Shown here: positions 41,763 through 48,282 of the stretch, in pieces | Layout of the letters: every line of letters begins with the position of its first letter | How positions within the stretch are numbered: the first letter of the stretch is position 1 | Program-made: the position numbers and the translations under genes | From: JBBRMG01 sp038230955 | Lineage (GTDB): Bacteria > Patescibacteriota > Doudnabacteria > UBA920 | Assembly (NCBI GenBank): GCA_038230955.1 | Contig: JBBRMG010000005.1 | Coordinates: 1 to 48,282, forward strand | Reading direction: 5' to 3' | Length of the DNA: 48,282 bases | Notes under the pieces: model-generated | Seen by the model: the letters and a program-made list of their open reading frames with translations, nothing else | What the model was told of the DNA's origin: nothing | The model's database searches: none

Positions 41763-41938
41763 CCACAAAGGGGGACTTTGTAAACAGTTCGAGATGTTGC
41801 ATGTGCGCTTCTAGAGATGCACGGCAACCAGAGCAGGAAGGTTTTACCAGAACCTTTCCAGCTCGACTCCGAGTAAAGAGAATCATGTCTAATTTGGCAA
41901 AAGGCGCCATGATTACAAACTCTTTACTCGGTTTTTTT
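41763..41938 (+). ncRNA. Unidentified structured RNA with own promoter and terminator
   Basis: About 176 nt with no credible reading frame. Predicted by eye: hairpin ACAAAG/CTTTGT (41765-41781), then a three-way junction. It is closed by TCGAG/CTCGA (41789-41793, 41862-41866) and holds two arms: GTTGC...GCAAC with an inner GTGC/GCAC helix (41796-41828), and GGAAGGTT/AACCTTTCC (41836-41859), joined by CAGAGCA. The terminator GAGTAAAGAG/CTCTTTACTC (41871-41929) ends in seven T and contains an inner AATCATG/CATGATT helix. aspS has its own promoter downstream, so this could be a free small RNA, a 6S-like RNA or a riboswitch. I match it to no family I know. Confidence 0.65.
41871..41938 (+). terminator. 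Terminator of the structured RNA
   Basis: 10-bp perfect outer stem GAGTAAAGAG/CTCTTTACTC and T7 tail, with an internal 7-bp helix. The large loop contains TTTGGCAAAAGGCGCC, which could pair in other ways. Confidence 0.8.
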
Positions 41939-41940
41939 AT

Positions 41941-41969
41941 TTGTCCATTTTATAGAAAATTGGTATAAT
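41941..41969 (+). promoter_or_regulatory. aspS promoter
   Basis: -35 TTGTCC, 17-nt spacer ending in TGG, -10 TATAAT, 23 nt before the start codon, so the leader is about 16 nt. Confidence 0.65.
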
Positions 41970-41992
41970 TTTGATACTTTTTAAACTATTTT

Positions 41993-43771
41993 ATGATACG
42001 AACCCTAACTGCCGACTCTATCCCTCAGATTGGACAAACAATTACAGTCGCCGGGTGGGCGGCTTCAACCCGCGACCATGGCGGCCTTATTTTTATTGAC
42101 CTGCGCGATCATACAGGTTTAGTTCAGTTGACCATCCACCCAGAAAATAAAGAGGCATTTGACCTCGCAAACACAGTGCGCGATGAGTTCGTTATCCGTG
42201 CAACCGGTAAAGTAATTGAACGTGAAGCTGATTTGACCAACCCGAACTTAGCTACGGGCAGCATTGAAATTAACGTTGAGCAATTAGAAATTCTGAACAA
42301 AAGCTTGGCTCTACCATTCCCGTTAATGCATCAAACCGATGACATTAATGAGGAGTTGCGCTTGAAGTACCGCTTCCTCGATTTACGCCGCGATAAAATG
42401 CAAACCATGCTAGTTCGTCGCCACAAAATGATTAAGATGATTCGCGACTACATGGACGAGCATGGCTTCATTGAAATCAACACCCCAATTTTGACTAGCT
42501 CATCGCCGGAAGGAGCTCGCGACTTTTTAGTTCCCTCCCGCCTTCACCCCGGCCAATTTTACGCCTTACCCCAAGCCCCACAACAATTCAAGCAATTGCT
42601 CATGGTTGGTGGAGTACCCAAATACTTCCAAATTGCACCTTGCTTCCGCGATGAAGATCCGCGAGCCGACCGCAGTCCCGGCGAGTTCTATCAATTAGAT
42701 TTAGAAATTGCATTCGCCGAAAAGTCCGAACAAGTATTCCAAGAAATGGAGCCATTATTTATTCAGCTAACTGAAGACTTTGCCGGTAAAAAAATAATGC
42801 AGAAACCATTCCCCCGTCTAACCTACAATGACGCCATGGAAAAATACGGCAGCGACCGACCAGACTTAAGATTTGACATGGAATTAGTAGACCTGACCGA
42901 AGACTTGAAGAACACCGAATTTACCGTATTTGGTAACGCTATTAAAGACGGTGGTATTGTGAAAGCAATTTGTTTACAAGGCGGGGCCACTGTCTCCCGC
43001 AGCCAAATTGATGAACTAACAGACATGGTCCGCAAAGAAGGGGCCGGCGGTTTAGCATATATTATGCTAAAGGGTGGCGAGAAATCATCACCAATTTTGA
43101 AATTCATGGCTGATGATGAGATTGCTACTATTATTTCCAAAACCGGCGCGCAAGACGGCGACATTATTTTCTTCGGCGCTGACACGCGTAGCATAGTCAA
43201 TAAAGTGTTAGGCAAATTGCGTGACACACTCGGTGGCAGCTTTGGTTTGAAAGATCCCGGAGTTGTGGCCTGGGCCTGGATTGTTGACTTTCCTATGTAC
43301 GAATACAACGAGCGCGAAAAGAAAATTGACTTCATGCACAACCCATTCTCTATGCCCATCGGCGGCCTAGAGGCACTCAACACACAAGACCCACTCGACA
43401 TTAAAGCCGACCAGTACGACATTATCGCCAACGGACTTGAGTTATCCTCCGGCGCTATTCGTAACTACAACCCAGAAATTATGTACAAAGCGTTCGACAT
43501 CGTCGGTATTGATGAAGCCACAGTCAATGAAAAGTTTGGTGCCATGATTAATGCATTCAAGTTTGGTGCCCCGCCACATGGTGGTTTCGCGCCGGGCATT
43601 GACCGCATGCTCATGCTGTTGGAAAATGAACCGAATATCCGCGAAGTCATCGCTTTTCCTAAAAATGGCTCTGCCCAGGACGTAATGATGGATGCGCCAG
43701 GGGGCGTCACCGAAGCTCAATTAAAAGAGTTACATATTAAATTAGATTTACCCAAAAAAGCGGAAAAATAA
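41993..43771 (+). CDS. aspS: Aspartyl-tRNA synthetase
   Basis: 592 aa, the bacterial type. N-terminal OB anticodon domain (ITVAGWAASTRDHGGLIFIDLRD), class II motif 2 CFRDEDPRADRSPGEFYQLD, a GAD insertion domain in the middle, and motif 3 with GGFAPGIDRMLMLL. Since no gatCAB is visible here, I cannot tell whether it also charges tRNA-Asn. It starts an operon with scpA (4-nt gap) and scpB. Confidence 0.97.
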   Translation: MIRTLTADSIPQIGQTITVAGWAASTRDHGGLIFIDLRDHTGLVQLTIHPENKEAFDLANTVRDEFVIRATGKVIEREADLTNPNLATGSIEINVEQLEILNKSLALPFPLMHQTDDINEELRLKYRFLDLRRDKMQTMLVRRHKMIKMIRDYMDEHGFIEINTPILTSSSPEGARDFLVPSRLHPGQFYALPQAPQQFKQLLMVGGVPKYFQIAPCFRDEDPRADRSPGEFYQLDLEIAFAEKSEQVFQEMEPLFIQLTEDFAGKKIMQKPFPRLTYNDAMEKYGSDRPDLRFDMELVDLTEDLKNTEFTVFGNAIKDGGIVKAICLQGGATVSRSQIDELTDMVRKEGAGGLAYIMLKGGEKSSPILKFMADDEIATIISKTGAQDGDIIFFGADTRSIVNKVLGKLRDTLGGSFGLKDPGVVAWAWIVDFPMYEYNEREKKIDFMHNPFSMPIGGLEALNTQDPLDIKADQYDIIANGLELSSGAIRNYNPEIMYKAFDIVGIDEATVNEKFGAMINAFKFGAPPHGGFAPGIDRMLMLLENEPNIREVIAFPKNGSAQDVMMDAPGGVTEAQLKELHIKLDLPKKAEK

Positions 43772-43775
43772 AATA

Positions 43776-44525
43776 GTGCACAAAATAAAAATCCAGCAAT
43801 TTGAAGGGCCGCTAGACCTGCTCCTATCTCTCATCGAGGATCAGCAACTTGATATTACCCAAATATCCTTAGCTACAGTTACCGAGCAGTTCCTAAAGTA
43901 TGTCAAAGAGCTAACCGAACTCGACCCAACTTCCTTAGCCGATTTTCTTTCTATTGCCGCTCGCCTATTGGTCATCAAATCAAAAGCTATTCTACCTACA
44001 TTAGAGATAGAAGAAGCAGAAGAAGAAACTGGGGAAGACTTAGCAGCCAAGTTAGTGCTGTACCGCCAGTTCAAAGAAGTGGCCAAGCACTTAAAGAAGC
44101 TGGACATGCAGGGTCAACAAAGCTTCACTCGCGAAACCGTATTTTCACAACGCGTTAGCTTTTTTCCTGATCCGGAAGTCAGCCCTGATGCGTTGCGCGA
44201 CTCAGTCTTAAAAGTCCTCCAAGGATTAAAGGAGCTCGACAATTTACCTAAAGCTCAAATTCGCGAAGCCATTTCCATTCAAGAGAAAATTGATTCTCTG
44301 CAAATCATGTTATCGCGACAAATTGAAACCAAGCTGAGCGATGTTTTAAAAACGGCGAAGAATAAACCCGAAGTCATTATTACTTTTTTGGCTTTGCTAG
44401 AATTAATCAAGCAGCGCATCTTTATTGTCGAGCAAACAGAACTGTTCACCGAGATTACTATCAAGCAATACGAAAAAACCGACAGAGAGTCGGAAGTGGA
44501 AATTATTAATTCAAACCCAGCTTAG
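43776..44525 (+). CDS. scpA: Segregation and condensation protein A
   Basis: 249 aa from a GTG. The kleisin partner that bridges SMC heads. It begins with the family signature QQFEGPLDLLLSLIEDQQLDI, has FLSIAARLLVIKSKAILP in the N-terminal domain and a C-terminal winged helix (VIITFLALLELIKQRI). Co-transcribed with scpB; smc itself is not in the window. Confidence 0.95.
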   Translation: MHKIKIQQFEGPLDLLLSLIEDQQLDITQISLATVTEQFLKYVKELTELDPTSLADFLSIAARLLVIKSKAILPTLEIEEAEEETGEDLAAKLVLYRQFKEVAKHLKKLDMQGQQSFTRETVFSQRVSFFPDPEVSPDALRDSVLKVLQGLKELDNLPKAQIREAISIQEKIDSLQIMLSRQIETKLSDVLKTAKNKPEVIITFLALLELIKQRIFIVEQTELFTEITIKQYEKTDRESEVEIINSNPA

Positions 44526-44527
44526 CT

Positions 44528-45094
44528 ATGGAAAATTTGCAAAAAAAAATTGAGAGCCTTCTTTTTGTATCGAACAAACCCTTATCGGTTAAAGCACTAG
44601 CCAAGTTTTTGGAAGCCAAAGAGGCCGATGTTATAACTGCTGCAGATGAGCTCATACAAGCGCGAGCAGAAAATGGCGTGATTGTATTGAAGGCTGATGA
44701 AGGCTATCAATTAGCCACAGCTAGCGAACTGTCAGAATTAGTAAAAAATTTCCTAAATGCAGATTTGCGAGAAAAGCTGACCGAAGCCACAGTAGAAGTG
44801 CTGGCCATTATCGCCTATCGCCAACCTATTTCCAAAGCCGAAATAGAAGCCATTCGGGGAGTAAATTCACAGTACAGCATTCGCGCTTTGCTCATGCGCG
44901 GACTAGTGGAAAAAATCCCCAACCCCAACGATGCTCGCAGTAATGTTTACCGAGTAACCACTGAATTTCTACAACATATGGGCATCACTTCAGTAAACGC
45001 TTTACCGTTGTTCGAAGAACTGGTCAAGCAGATTCAACTGCCCGAAGTACCGCAAGCTAAAGCAGAGGGAACCGAGGAGTCGGAAAATATCTAA
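44528..45094 (+). CDS. scpB: Segregation and condensation protein B
   Basis: 188 aa, two winged-helix domains. IESLLFVSNKPLSVKALAKFL at the N-terminus and the conserved EVLAIIAYRQPISKAEIEAIRGV in the second domain identify it. It binds ScpA in the SMC complex. It starts 2 nt after scpA and ends the operon. Confidence 0.95.
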   Translation: MENLQKKIESLLFVSNKPLSVKALAKFLEAKEADVITAADELIQARAENGVIVLKADEGYQLATASELSELVKNFLNADLREKLTEATVEVLAIIAYRQPISKAEIEAIRGVNSQYSIRALLMRGLVEKIPNPNDARSNVYRVTTEFLQHMGITSVNALPLFEELVKQIQLPEVPQAKAEGTEESENI

Positions 45095-45098
45095 ACAA

Positions 45099-45128
45099 AA
45101 ATCCCTGCACTGTGCGGGGATTTATTTT
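45099..45128 (+). terminator. Terminator after scpB, shared with the lipoprotein gene
   Basis: 11-bp stem AAATCCCTGCA/TGCGGGGATTT (one G-U), loop CTG, then TTTT. It overlaps the stop codon of the convergent small lipoprotein gene. Confidence 0.75.
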
Positions 45129-45244
45129 GGAACCTGATTATAGGTACCGGCTGGAGATGCCGGGTAGTCTTTCTGAAGCTGGACTTTTTGACAGCCCGCC
45201 GCCAAAAGCGACACCATAGCGGCCAGTAATAATATTTTCTTCAT
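45122..45244 (-). CDS. Small lipoprotein
   Basis: 40 aa read from the minus strand: signal MKKILLLAAMVSLLAAGC with lipobox LAAGC, cleavage before Cys18, leaving a 23-residue mature peptide rich in polar residues and ending TYNQVPK. Probably lipidated by Lgt (39372-40250). It has an extended -10 promoter with an overlapping palindrome upstream. Function unknown. Confidence 0.75.
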   Translation of the reverse strand: MKKILLLAAMVSLLAAGCQKVQLQKDYPASPAGTYNQVPK

Positions 45245-45255
45245 TGGCGCAGATT

Positions 45256-45274
45256 TAATACATGTATTATAGCA
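45256..45274 (-). promoter_or_regulatory. Promoter of the small lipoprotein with overlapping palindrome
   Basis: TGC-TATAAT (minus strand; -10 at 45266-45271), with the perfect 14-nt palindrome TAATACATGTATTA (45256-45269) covering the -10 and start region, a possible operator. Confidence 0.5.
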
Positions 45275-45278
45275 GGTC

Positions 45279-45307
45279 TTGAATTAATACCTAAAATTGG
45301 CTAAAAT
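45279..45307 (+). promoter_or_regulatory. Promoter of tRNA-Glu
   Basis: -35 TTGAAT, 17-nt spacer, -10 TAAAAT, start near 45314, 15 nt before the tRNA. Confidence 0.65.
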
Positions 45308-45328
45308 TAGTCAGCATTTGTTGAACAT

Positions 45329-45403
45329 GGCGCTATCGTCTAACGGCTAGGACGCGTGGTTCTCATCCACGTAATCGGAGTTCGATTCTCCGTAGCGCTA
45401 CCA
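45329..45403 (+). tRNA. tRNA-Glu (anticodon CTC), element attachment site
   Basis: 75 nt with encoded CCA. Acceptor GGCGCTA/TAGCGCT, anticodon loop TTCTCAT on a CGTGG/CCACG stem, T-arm GGAG-TTCGATT-CTCC. The gene remains complete after integration of the element on its 3' side, as expected if the element brought its own copy of the 3' end. The crossover point is not visible. Confidence 0.94.
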
Positions 45404-46836
45404 GAGGTGAAAGGTTGACGTTCAACCATCATCTGAAACGGTATTTCCGGTTTAAGTAAGACAGATTTTTCTTTAATTTCCGAGTTCGAGAAGATGGTTT
45501 GCACCAATTCTCGTTTTTCGTCGGGCGTTCCTAATTTGTAGCTTAGATACGCGGAGTTTAGGAGTTCGAGAAATGTGTCGAGCCGGTTGGCTGCTTCATC
45601 CAAATCTTGCCGAAGATTCGTTAATTTTTCCTTGTTGGATTGTTCCTCGATCAGAAGTTCGTTTTTCTTTGAAACATAAGTCTCTTTATCGAAAACGCCA
45701 TCAACATAGGCATCGGCGAGTATTGAAAGTCGGTCATTAATCTGCTCTTGGAAAAGCGTTAATCTTTTGTGATTAGTTTCAAAATCGATCTGAGAATTGC
45801 CACTTTCCTTTCGTATTTGCTGTTTGAAAAATTGGTACTCAGCACAATTCAGCCGTAATTTCTTGATGAGCTTGACGGCTTCAATTTCAATTTTTTCCTC
45901 CCGAACCGTTCCCTTTGTGCAATTCCGGGTATGACAACGGTAATAAACAAATCCTTTTTTCCTTTCCCCAATAAAAAGATTTTGGCACTTACCGCATCTT
46001 ATCTGCCGTCTAAACACAAAGAAGTGGTGTTCCACTTTCTTAACATTCTTACCCTCAAAGACCGCCTGCACTCGATCATACAGCGCCTGTCGGATGATTG
46101 GCTTATGCCTCCCGGAAAATATCTCTCCGGTTTTTTCAATCTTAATAAGCCCCATATAAAACGGGTTATGCAACAAGGTTGAAAGCCCGTTTATTGTTAC
46201 TTTCTTCCCTTTTTTATTCCGAAGTCCCATTTCATACATTTCATCGGCCAGTGCAATCAACCCCCATTTCTCTGTGGAATACAGCTCGAATACTCTCTTA
46301 ATCAGCGGAGCCTGCATGGGATCAGGACACTTCGCTTGGCCTTTTCCAGTATCAAGGTACCCGATAACGGCTGGAAACGGATACAGGCCTTGCTTGAGCC
46401 TTCCATATATACCCTTTTTTGTTTCTTCCCGCAGGTTTCGTATATAATCGGACGCGACGACGGCTTGGATATCGGCACTGAGCCGCCCTCCACGCGAAGT
46501 GAGGTCAAGACTTTCATTGGCAAAGTGAACTTCGATTCCCTTATCTATCAGATTGCCTAAATCGGCCCAATCCTTCAGATTTCTAGCGCTCCGGTCAATC
46601 TTGTGGATGATAACCCCGTTTGCCTTCCCACTTCGCAACGCCTTGAGCATCTCTAAAAAGACAGGGCGTCCCTGCTTCGCTGCCGTTTCACGTTCCTCAA
46701 AATTCCGACAAATCACAAGGTTCCATTGTTTTGCATGGCGTTCTATGGCGGCTTTTTGTTCGGTTAAGGATGTGCCGTGTTGTCCTTGGCGCTGCGTCGA
46801 AACGCGGACATAGGAAAAATATCGCTTATTAGACAT
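45340..46836 (-). CDS. Large serine recombinase (integrase)
   Basis: 498 aa. The N-terminal resolvase domain has the nucleophile in SYVRVSTQRQG (Ser13) and the conserved Arg block IHKIDRSARN. The recombinase domain includes NPFYMGLIKI, a zinc ribbon follows (CGKCQNLF...YYRCHTRNC), then a coiled coil of about 70 residues that controls direction in this family. The last 21 residues (from SATENRTP on) are encoded by the antisense strand of tRNA-Glu. The gene thus spans the attachment site, and its C-terminus would change on excision. Confidence 0.93.
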   Translation of the reverse strand: MSNKRYFSYVRVSTQRQGQHGTSLTEQKAAIERHAKQWNLVICRNFEERETAAKQGRPVFLEMLKALRSGKANGVIIHKIDRSARNLKDWADLGNLIDKGIEVHFANESLDLTSRGGRLSADIQAVVASDYIRNLREETKKGIYGRLKQGLYPFPAVIGYLDTGKGQAKCPDPMQAPLIKRVFELYSTEKWGLIALADEMYEMGLRNKKGKKVTINGLSTLLHNPFYMGLIKIEKTGEIFSGRHKPIIRQALYDRVQAVFEGKNVKKVEHHFFVFRRQIRCGKCQNLFIGERKKGFVYYRCHTRNCTKGTVREEKIEIEAVKLIKKLRLNCAEYQFFKQQIRKESGNSQIDFETNHKRLTLFQEQINDRLSILADAYVDGVFDKETYVSKKNELLIEEQSNKEKLTNLRQDLDEAANRLDTFLELLNSAYLSYKLGTPDEKRELVQTIFSNSEIKEKSVLLKPEIPFQMMVERQPFTSGSATENRTPITWMRTTRPSR

Positions 46837-46875
46837 TAGTGCGAGATTAATGAAGAATTGAGATGAGTCGTGAGA

Positions 46876-47112
46876 TCACTGAATGGGCTTAAAGGACCCG
46901 TTCTTCCTCAGCGTAGCGCGCTCTTCAAGTTCGGTCAATATTTCGGGATGGTCGCGACAAACCCGGCCGAAAATTCGTTTAGCTATACTTAGATATCCTA
47001 GAAGACGGTATTCAGCATCGGCTTGTTGTTTCGAGGACAGTTCTGGGTAGAGATCGCCAATCGTAATATCACCGTGGCTTTCGTCAAGTTGTTGGTAGGC
47101 TTTTTGGGACAT
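46876..47112 (-). CDS. Small element protein
   Basis: 78 aa: acidic N-terminal part, then ITIGDLYPELSSKQQADAEYRLLGYLSIAKRIFGRV. The DLYPxLS...AEYRLLxYL pattern recalls small proteins that precede serine recombinases in integrative elements, possibly accessory factors, from memory only. It lies 39 nt upstream of the integrase start on the same strand and ends in TGA, unlike almost all chromosomal genes here. Confidence 0.6.
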   Translation of the reverse strand: MSQKAYQQLDESHGDITIGDLYPELSSKQQADAEYRLLGYLSIAKRIFGRVCRDHPEILTELEERATLRKNGSFKPIQ

Positions 47113-47157
47113 TGCAAAGTAGTCTGTCGCTGCTGCGGCAGTGCTTATTTTATAGAT

Positions 47158-47670
47158 TTAAGTCAATGATTTTGAGATCTCAGAAACAACAACTCCGACC
47201 GAGACTGCCGTAAATAAATTGTTGTAGTATTCGTTTTGCCATTTGTTTGGCCGGTTCATGAAATGAATAAGTTCTGGGTAAATGTTACCTAAACTTCGAA
47301 ACGCCTCTTCTTTAGTTGCCTTTTCATTATTACAAAGCATTGATTTAATCTCCGTGAGCGAAATTTCAATTAGCGGGATTTTCGAGATTTCCGCTTCATG
47401 CTTTAGAACCTGGGTTATTAACTTTAGGGCAGAAGACGTTAGCTGATACTGGCTTATCGCCTTGACTGCAATCACTCGCGGCTCGAAGTTGTCGATCAGT
47501 TGCCGAATTAAGATCGCGGTTTCGTTCATTAGAACTCCTTCGGAAGACATGTCTCGAAGTGACTTCAGCGAAAAGTAGGTCAGATCGATTCCGGTAAACA
47601 CAGCCACGCCAAACTCCCGCTTGCCGGGCGCAAGTGCGAGCGTGTTTACAGGTTTTGATAACGCCGTCAT
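47158..47670 (-). CDS. RuvC-like RNase H-fold protein
   Basis: 170 aa from the ATG at 47670. The start NTLALAPGKREFGVAVF matches the first strand-loop-strand of RuvC/RNase H-fold nucleases, normally DPGxxxxGxAV, but the catalytic Asp position is Ala. Later parts fit the fold: PRVIAVKAIS (strand 4 with no Glu), IPLIEISLTEIKSML and NKWQNEYYNNLFTAVSVG near the end, where an Asp would be expected. It may be inactive, or the metal ligands may be displaced. Element gene. Confidence 0.6.
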   Translation of the reverse strand: MTALSKPVNTLALAPGKREFGVAVFTGIDLTYFSLKSLRDMSSEGVLMNETAILIRQLIDNFEPRVIAVKAISQYQLTSSALKLITQVLKHEAEISKIPLIEISLTEIKSMLCNNEKATKEEAFRSLGNIYPELIHFMNRPNKWQNEYYNNLFTAVSVGVVVSEISKSLT

Positions 47671-47730
47671 TTTGGGCAAATAATTAAGTGATAAAGACCG
47701 ATGGTGGAGAAAAGGCAGTGGAAAGGTGAA

Positions 47731-48141
47731 TTAGTGGTTGAGGATCTTCGTTCTTCGCTCCTTCATGAGCTCCAATACATGCCTCTGAACTTTTGTTTTG
47801 TCAATATCCGTCATAAATGACGTTTTCATCATCTCGGTGTATGAGCAGTAATCGGTGGGCTCGGTCAAGTCAAGACTCAGAGTCGATGGGCGGTTAGGTG
47901 GCTCAGCTCGACTCAGGAGTTCCTTCCGGCATTCCTCGTAATAAGTTTGAAAGAGTATGCGTACAGGTAATTTGTAGATGATGGAGAGCTTTAGTGCCGT
48001 TTTGAGGCTGGGAATACGCTGTTCTGTTTCGTAACGAGAGATCTGTGGGATGGAGCGGCCTAATAATTTGGCAATTTGCTTTTGCTCATGTCCAGACCTT
48101 TTTCGCACTAACCAGAGACGGGTTGTTTTGATGTTAGGCAT
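47731..48141 (-). CDS. XRE-family transcriptional regulator
   Basis: 136 aa. The helix-turn-helix of the Cro/CI type is at residues 8-62 (LVRKRSGHEQKQIAKLLGRSIPQISRYETEQRIPSLKTALKLSIIY). The C-terminal half is polar and unrecognised. Divergent from the plus-strand gene starting at 48211 across about 70 nt, a layout typical for an element switch. It likely represses its neighbour and itself. Confidence 0.82.
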   Translation of the reverse strand: MPNIKTTRLWLVRKRSGHEQKQIAKLLGRSIPQISRYETEQRIPSLKTALKLSIIYKLPVRILFQTYYEECRKELLSRAEPPNRPSTLSLDLTEPTDYCSYTEMMKTSFMTDIDKTKVQRHVLELMKERRTKILNH

Positions 48142-48178
48142 TTGGCAGGTACCCCAAATCTTGTAAGCTCATTCCTTC

Positions 48179-48187
48179 CGGTATAAT
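48179..48187 (+). promoter_or_regulatory. Promoter of the divergent element gene
   Basis: CGG-TATAAT with a weak -35 (TTGTAA at 15 nt). Probable target of the XRE regulator. Confidence 0.45.
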
Positions 48188-48210
48188 GATGGTATGAAAG
48201 GAACACCACT

Positions 48211-48282
48211 ATGCCTAAGGGTAAACCATCAGTCACAAAAGATGTTAAAGACCAAATACTAAAACGAATTAAAGATGACGGC
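48211..48282 (+). CDS. Start of an element gene, cut by the window end
   Basis: 24 codons are visible: MPKGKPSVTKDVKDQILKRI and onward. AAAGGA lies 8 nt upstream. The start resembles helix-turn-helix proteins of the transposase/early-regulator type (TKEVKDQILKRIK), but the rest is missing. Confidence 0.6.
   Translation, partial: MPKGKPSVTKDVKDQILKRIKDDG

Larger units (their letters stand above)
45404..48282. mobile_element. Integrative element at tRNA-Glu, left end
   Basis: From the tRNA-Glu 3' end: serine integrase, 78-aa protein, RuvC-like protein, XRE regulator and a divergent gene. The right end and second att site lie beyond the window. The divergent regulator/early-gene layout is phage- or ICE-like, but no structural or transfer gene is visible, so the class is open. 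Confidence 0.75.

Noticed and set aside
41763..41992. T-box riboswitch for aspS
   Set aside because: A UGGC that could pair with an Asp tRNA end occurs in the terminator loop, but no specifier stem with an Asp codon or antiterminator could be built, and aspS has its own promoter after the terminator.
42823..43431. 202-aa frame opposite aspS
   Set aside because: Open only because of the codon use of aspS; serine- and proline-rich, with no motif.
1..45244. UGA reassigned to Gly or Trp
   Set aside because: All genes close properly with standard stops, one gene ends in UGA, and tRNA-Trp has a CCA anticodon.
46876..48282. Complete prophage
   Set aside because: No capsid, terminase, tail or lysis gene is visible; the evidence supports only an integrative element of open type.

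Overview
The window looks like a piece of a Candidate Phyla Radiation (Patescibacteria) chromosome. It is about 44% GC by eye and uses standard decoding. Genes are compact, informational genes dominate and most intergenic gaps are short. Typical CPR content includes small coiled-coil proteins, Zn-ribbon orphans, a cysteine-free L31, a short EF-Ts, paired adenylate kinases next to map, and a secreted Ig-like protein. Lineage within CPR cannot be fixed from this stretch. This is inferred from gene content, not from a marker phylogeny.

Left part (1-10.5 kb): truB and two Nudix-family genes, then a minus-strand cluster in transcription order tRNA-Tyr, tRNA-Thr(TGT), rpmG, tRNA-Trp. It resembles the widespread bacterial tyr-thr-(tuf)-rpmG-trp-secE cluster. 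tRNA-Tyr is split inside its anticodon by a 202-nt group I intron. Two related helix-turn-helix proteins that look like homing endonucleases sit directly upstream of tRNA-Tyr and tRNA-Trp. The HTH gene before tRNA-Trp ends on a stop codon made of tRNA nucleotides 8-10. Then follow a polyprenyl-phosphate sugar transferase, an NAD-dependent sugar epimerase, guaB, purA and tRNA-Thr(GGT).

Middle part (10.5-45.3 kb): tsf-rpsB, rpmE, prfA-prmC, rplY, an SEDS rod/division gene, dnaE, thrS, map with two adenylate kinases, a Kef-type antiporter, cysS, dus-dnaB-recR, a catalytically dead HtrA-like protein, lgt, aspS-scpA-scpB and a 40-aa lipoprotein. Between dnaE and thrS lies an RNA that I read as a threonine T-box riboswitch with an ultrashort stem I: specifier ACC, a T-box bulge, and a terminator that competes with an antiterminator. 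Upstream of aspS is an unidentified, separately promoted and terminated structured RNA of about 175 nt.

Right part (45.3 kb to end): tRNA-Glu(CTC) is the attachment site of an integrative element. A large serine recombinase reads into the tRNA gene. Behind it come a small conserved-looking element protein, a RuvC-like RNase H-fold protein, an XRE regulator and the start of a divergent gene. The element continues beyond the window.

Two genome-wide habits show. Many genes have a (often extended) -10 box only about 6-20 nt before the start codon, so their mRNAs are probably leaderless or nearly so. Of 48 chromosomal genes whose stop codon I read, 47 end in UAA or UAG and only one in UGA.
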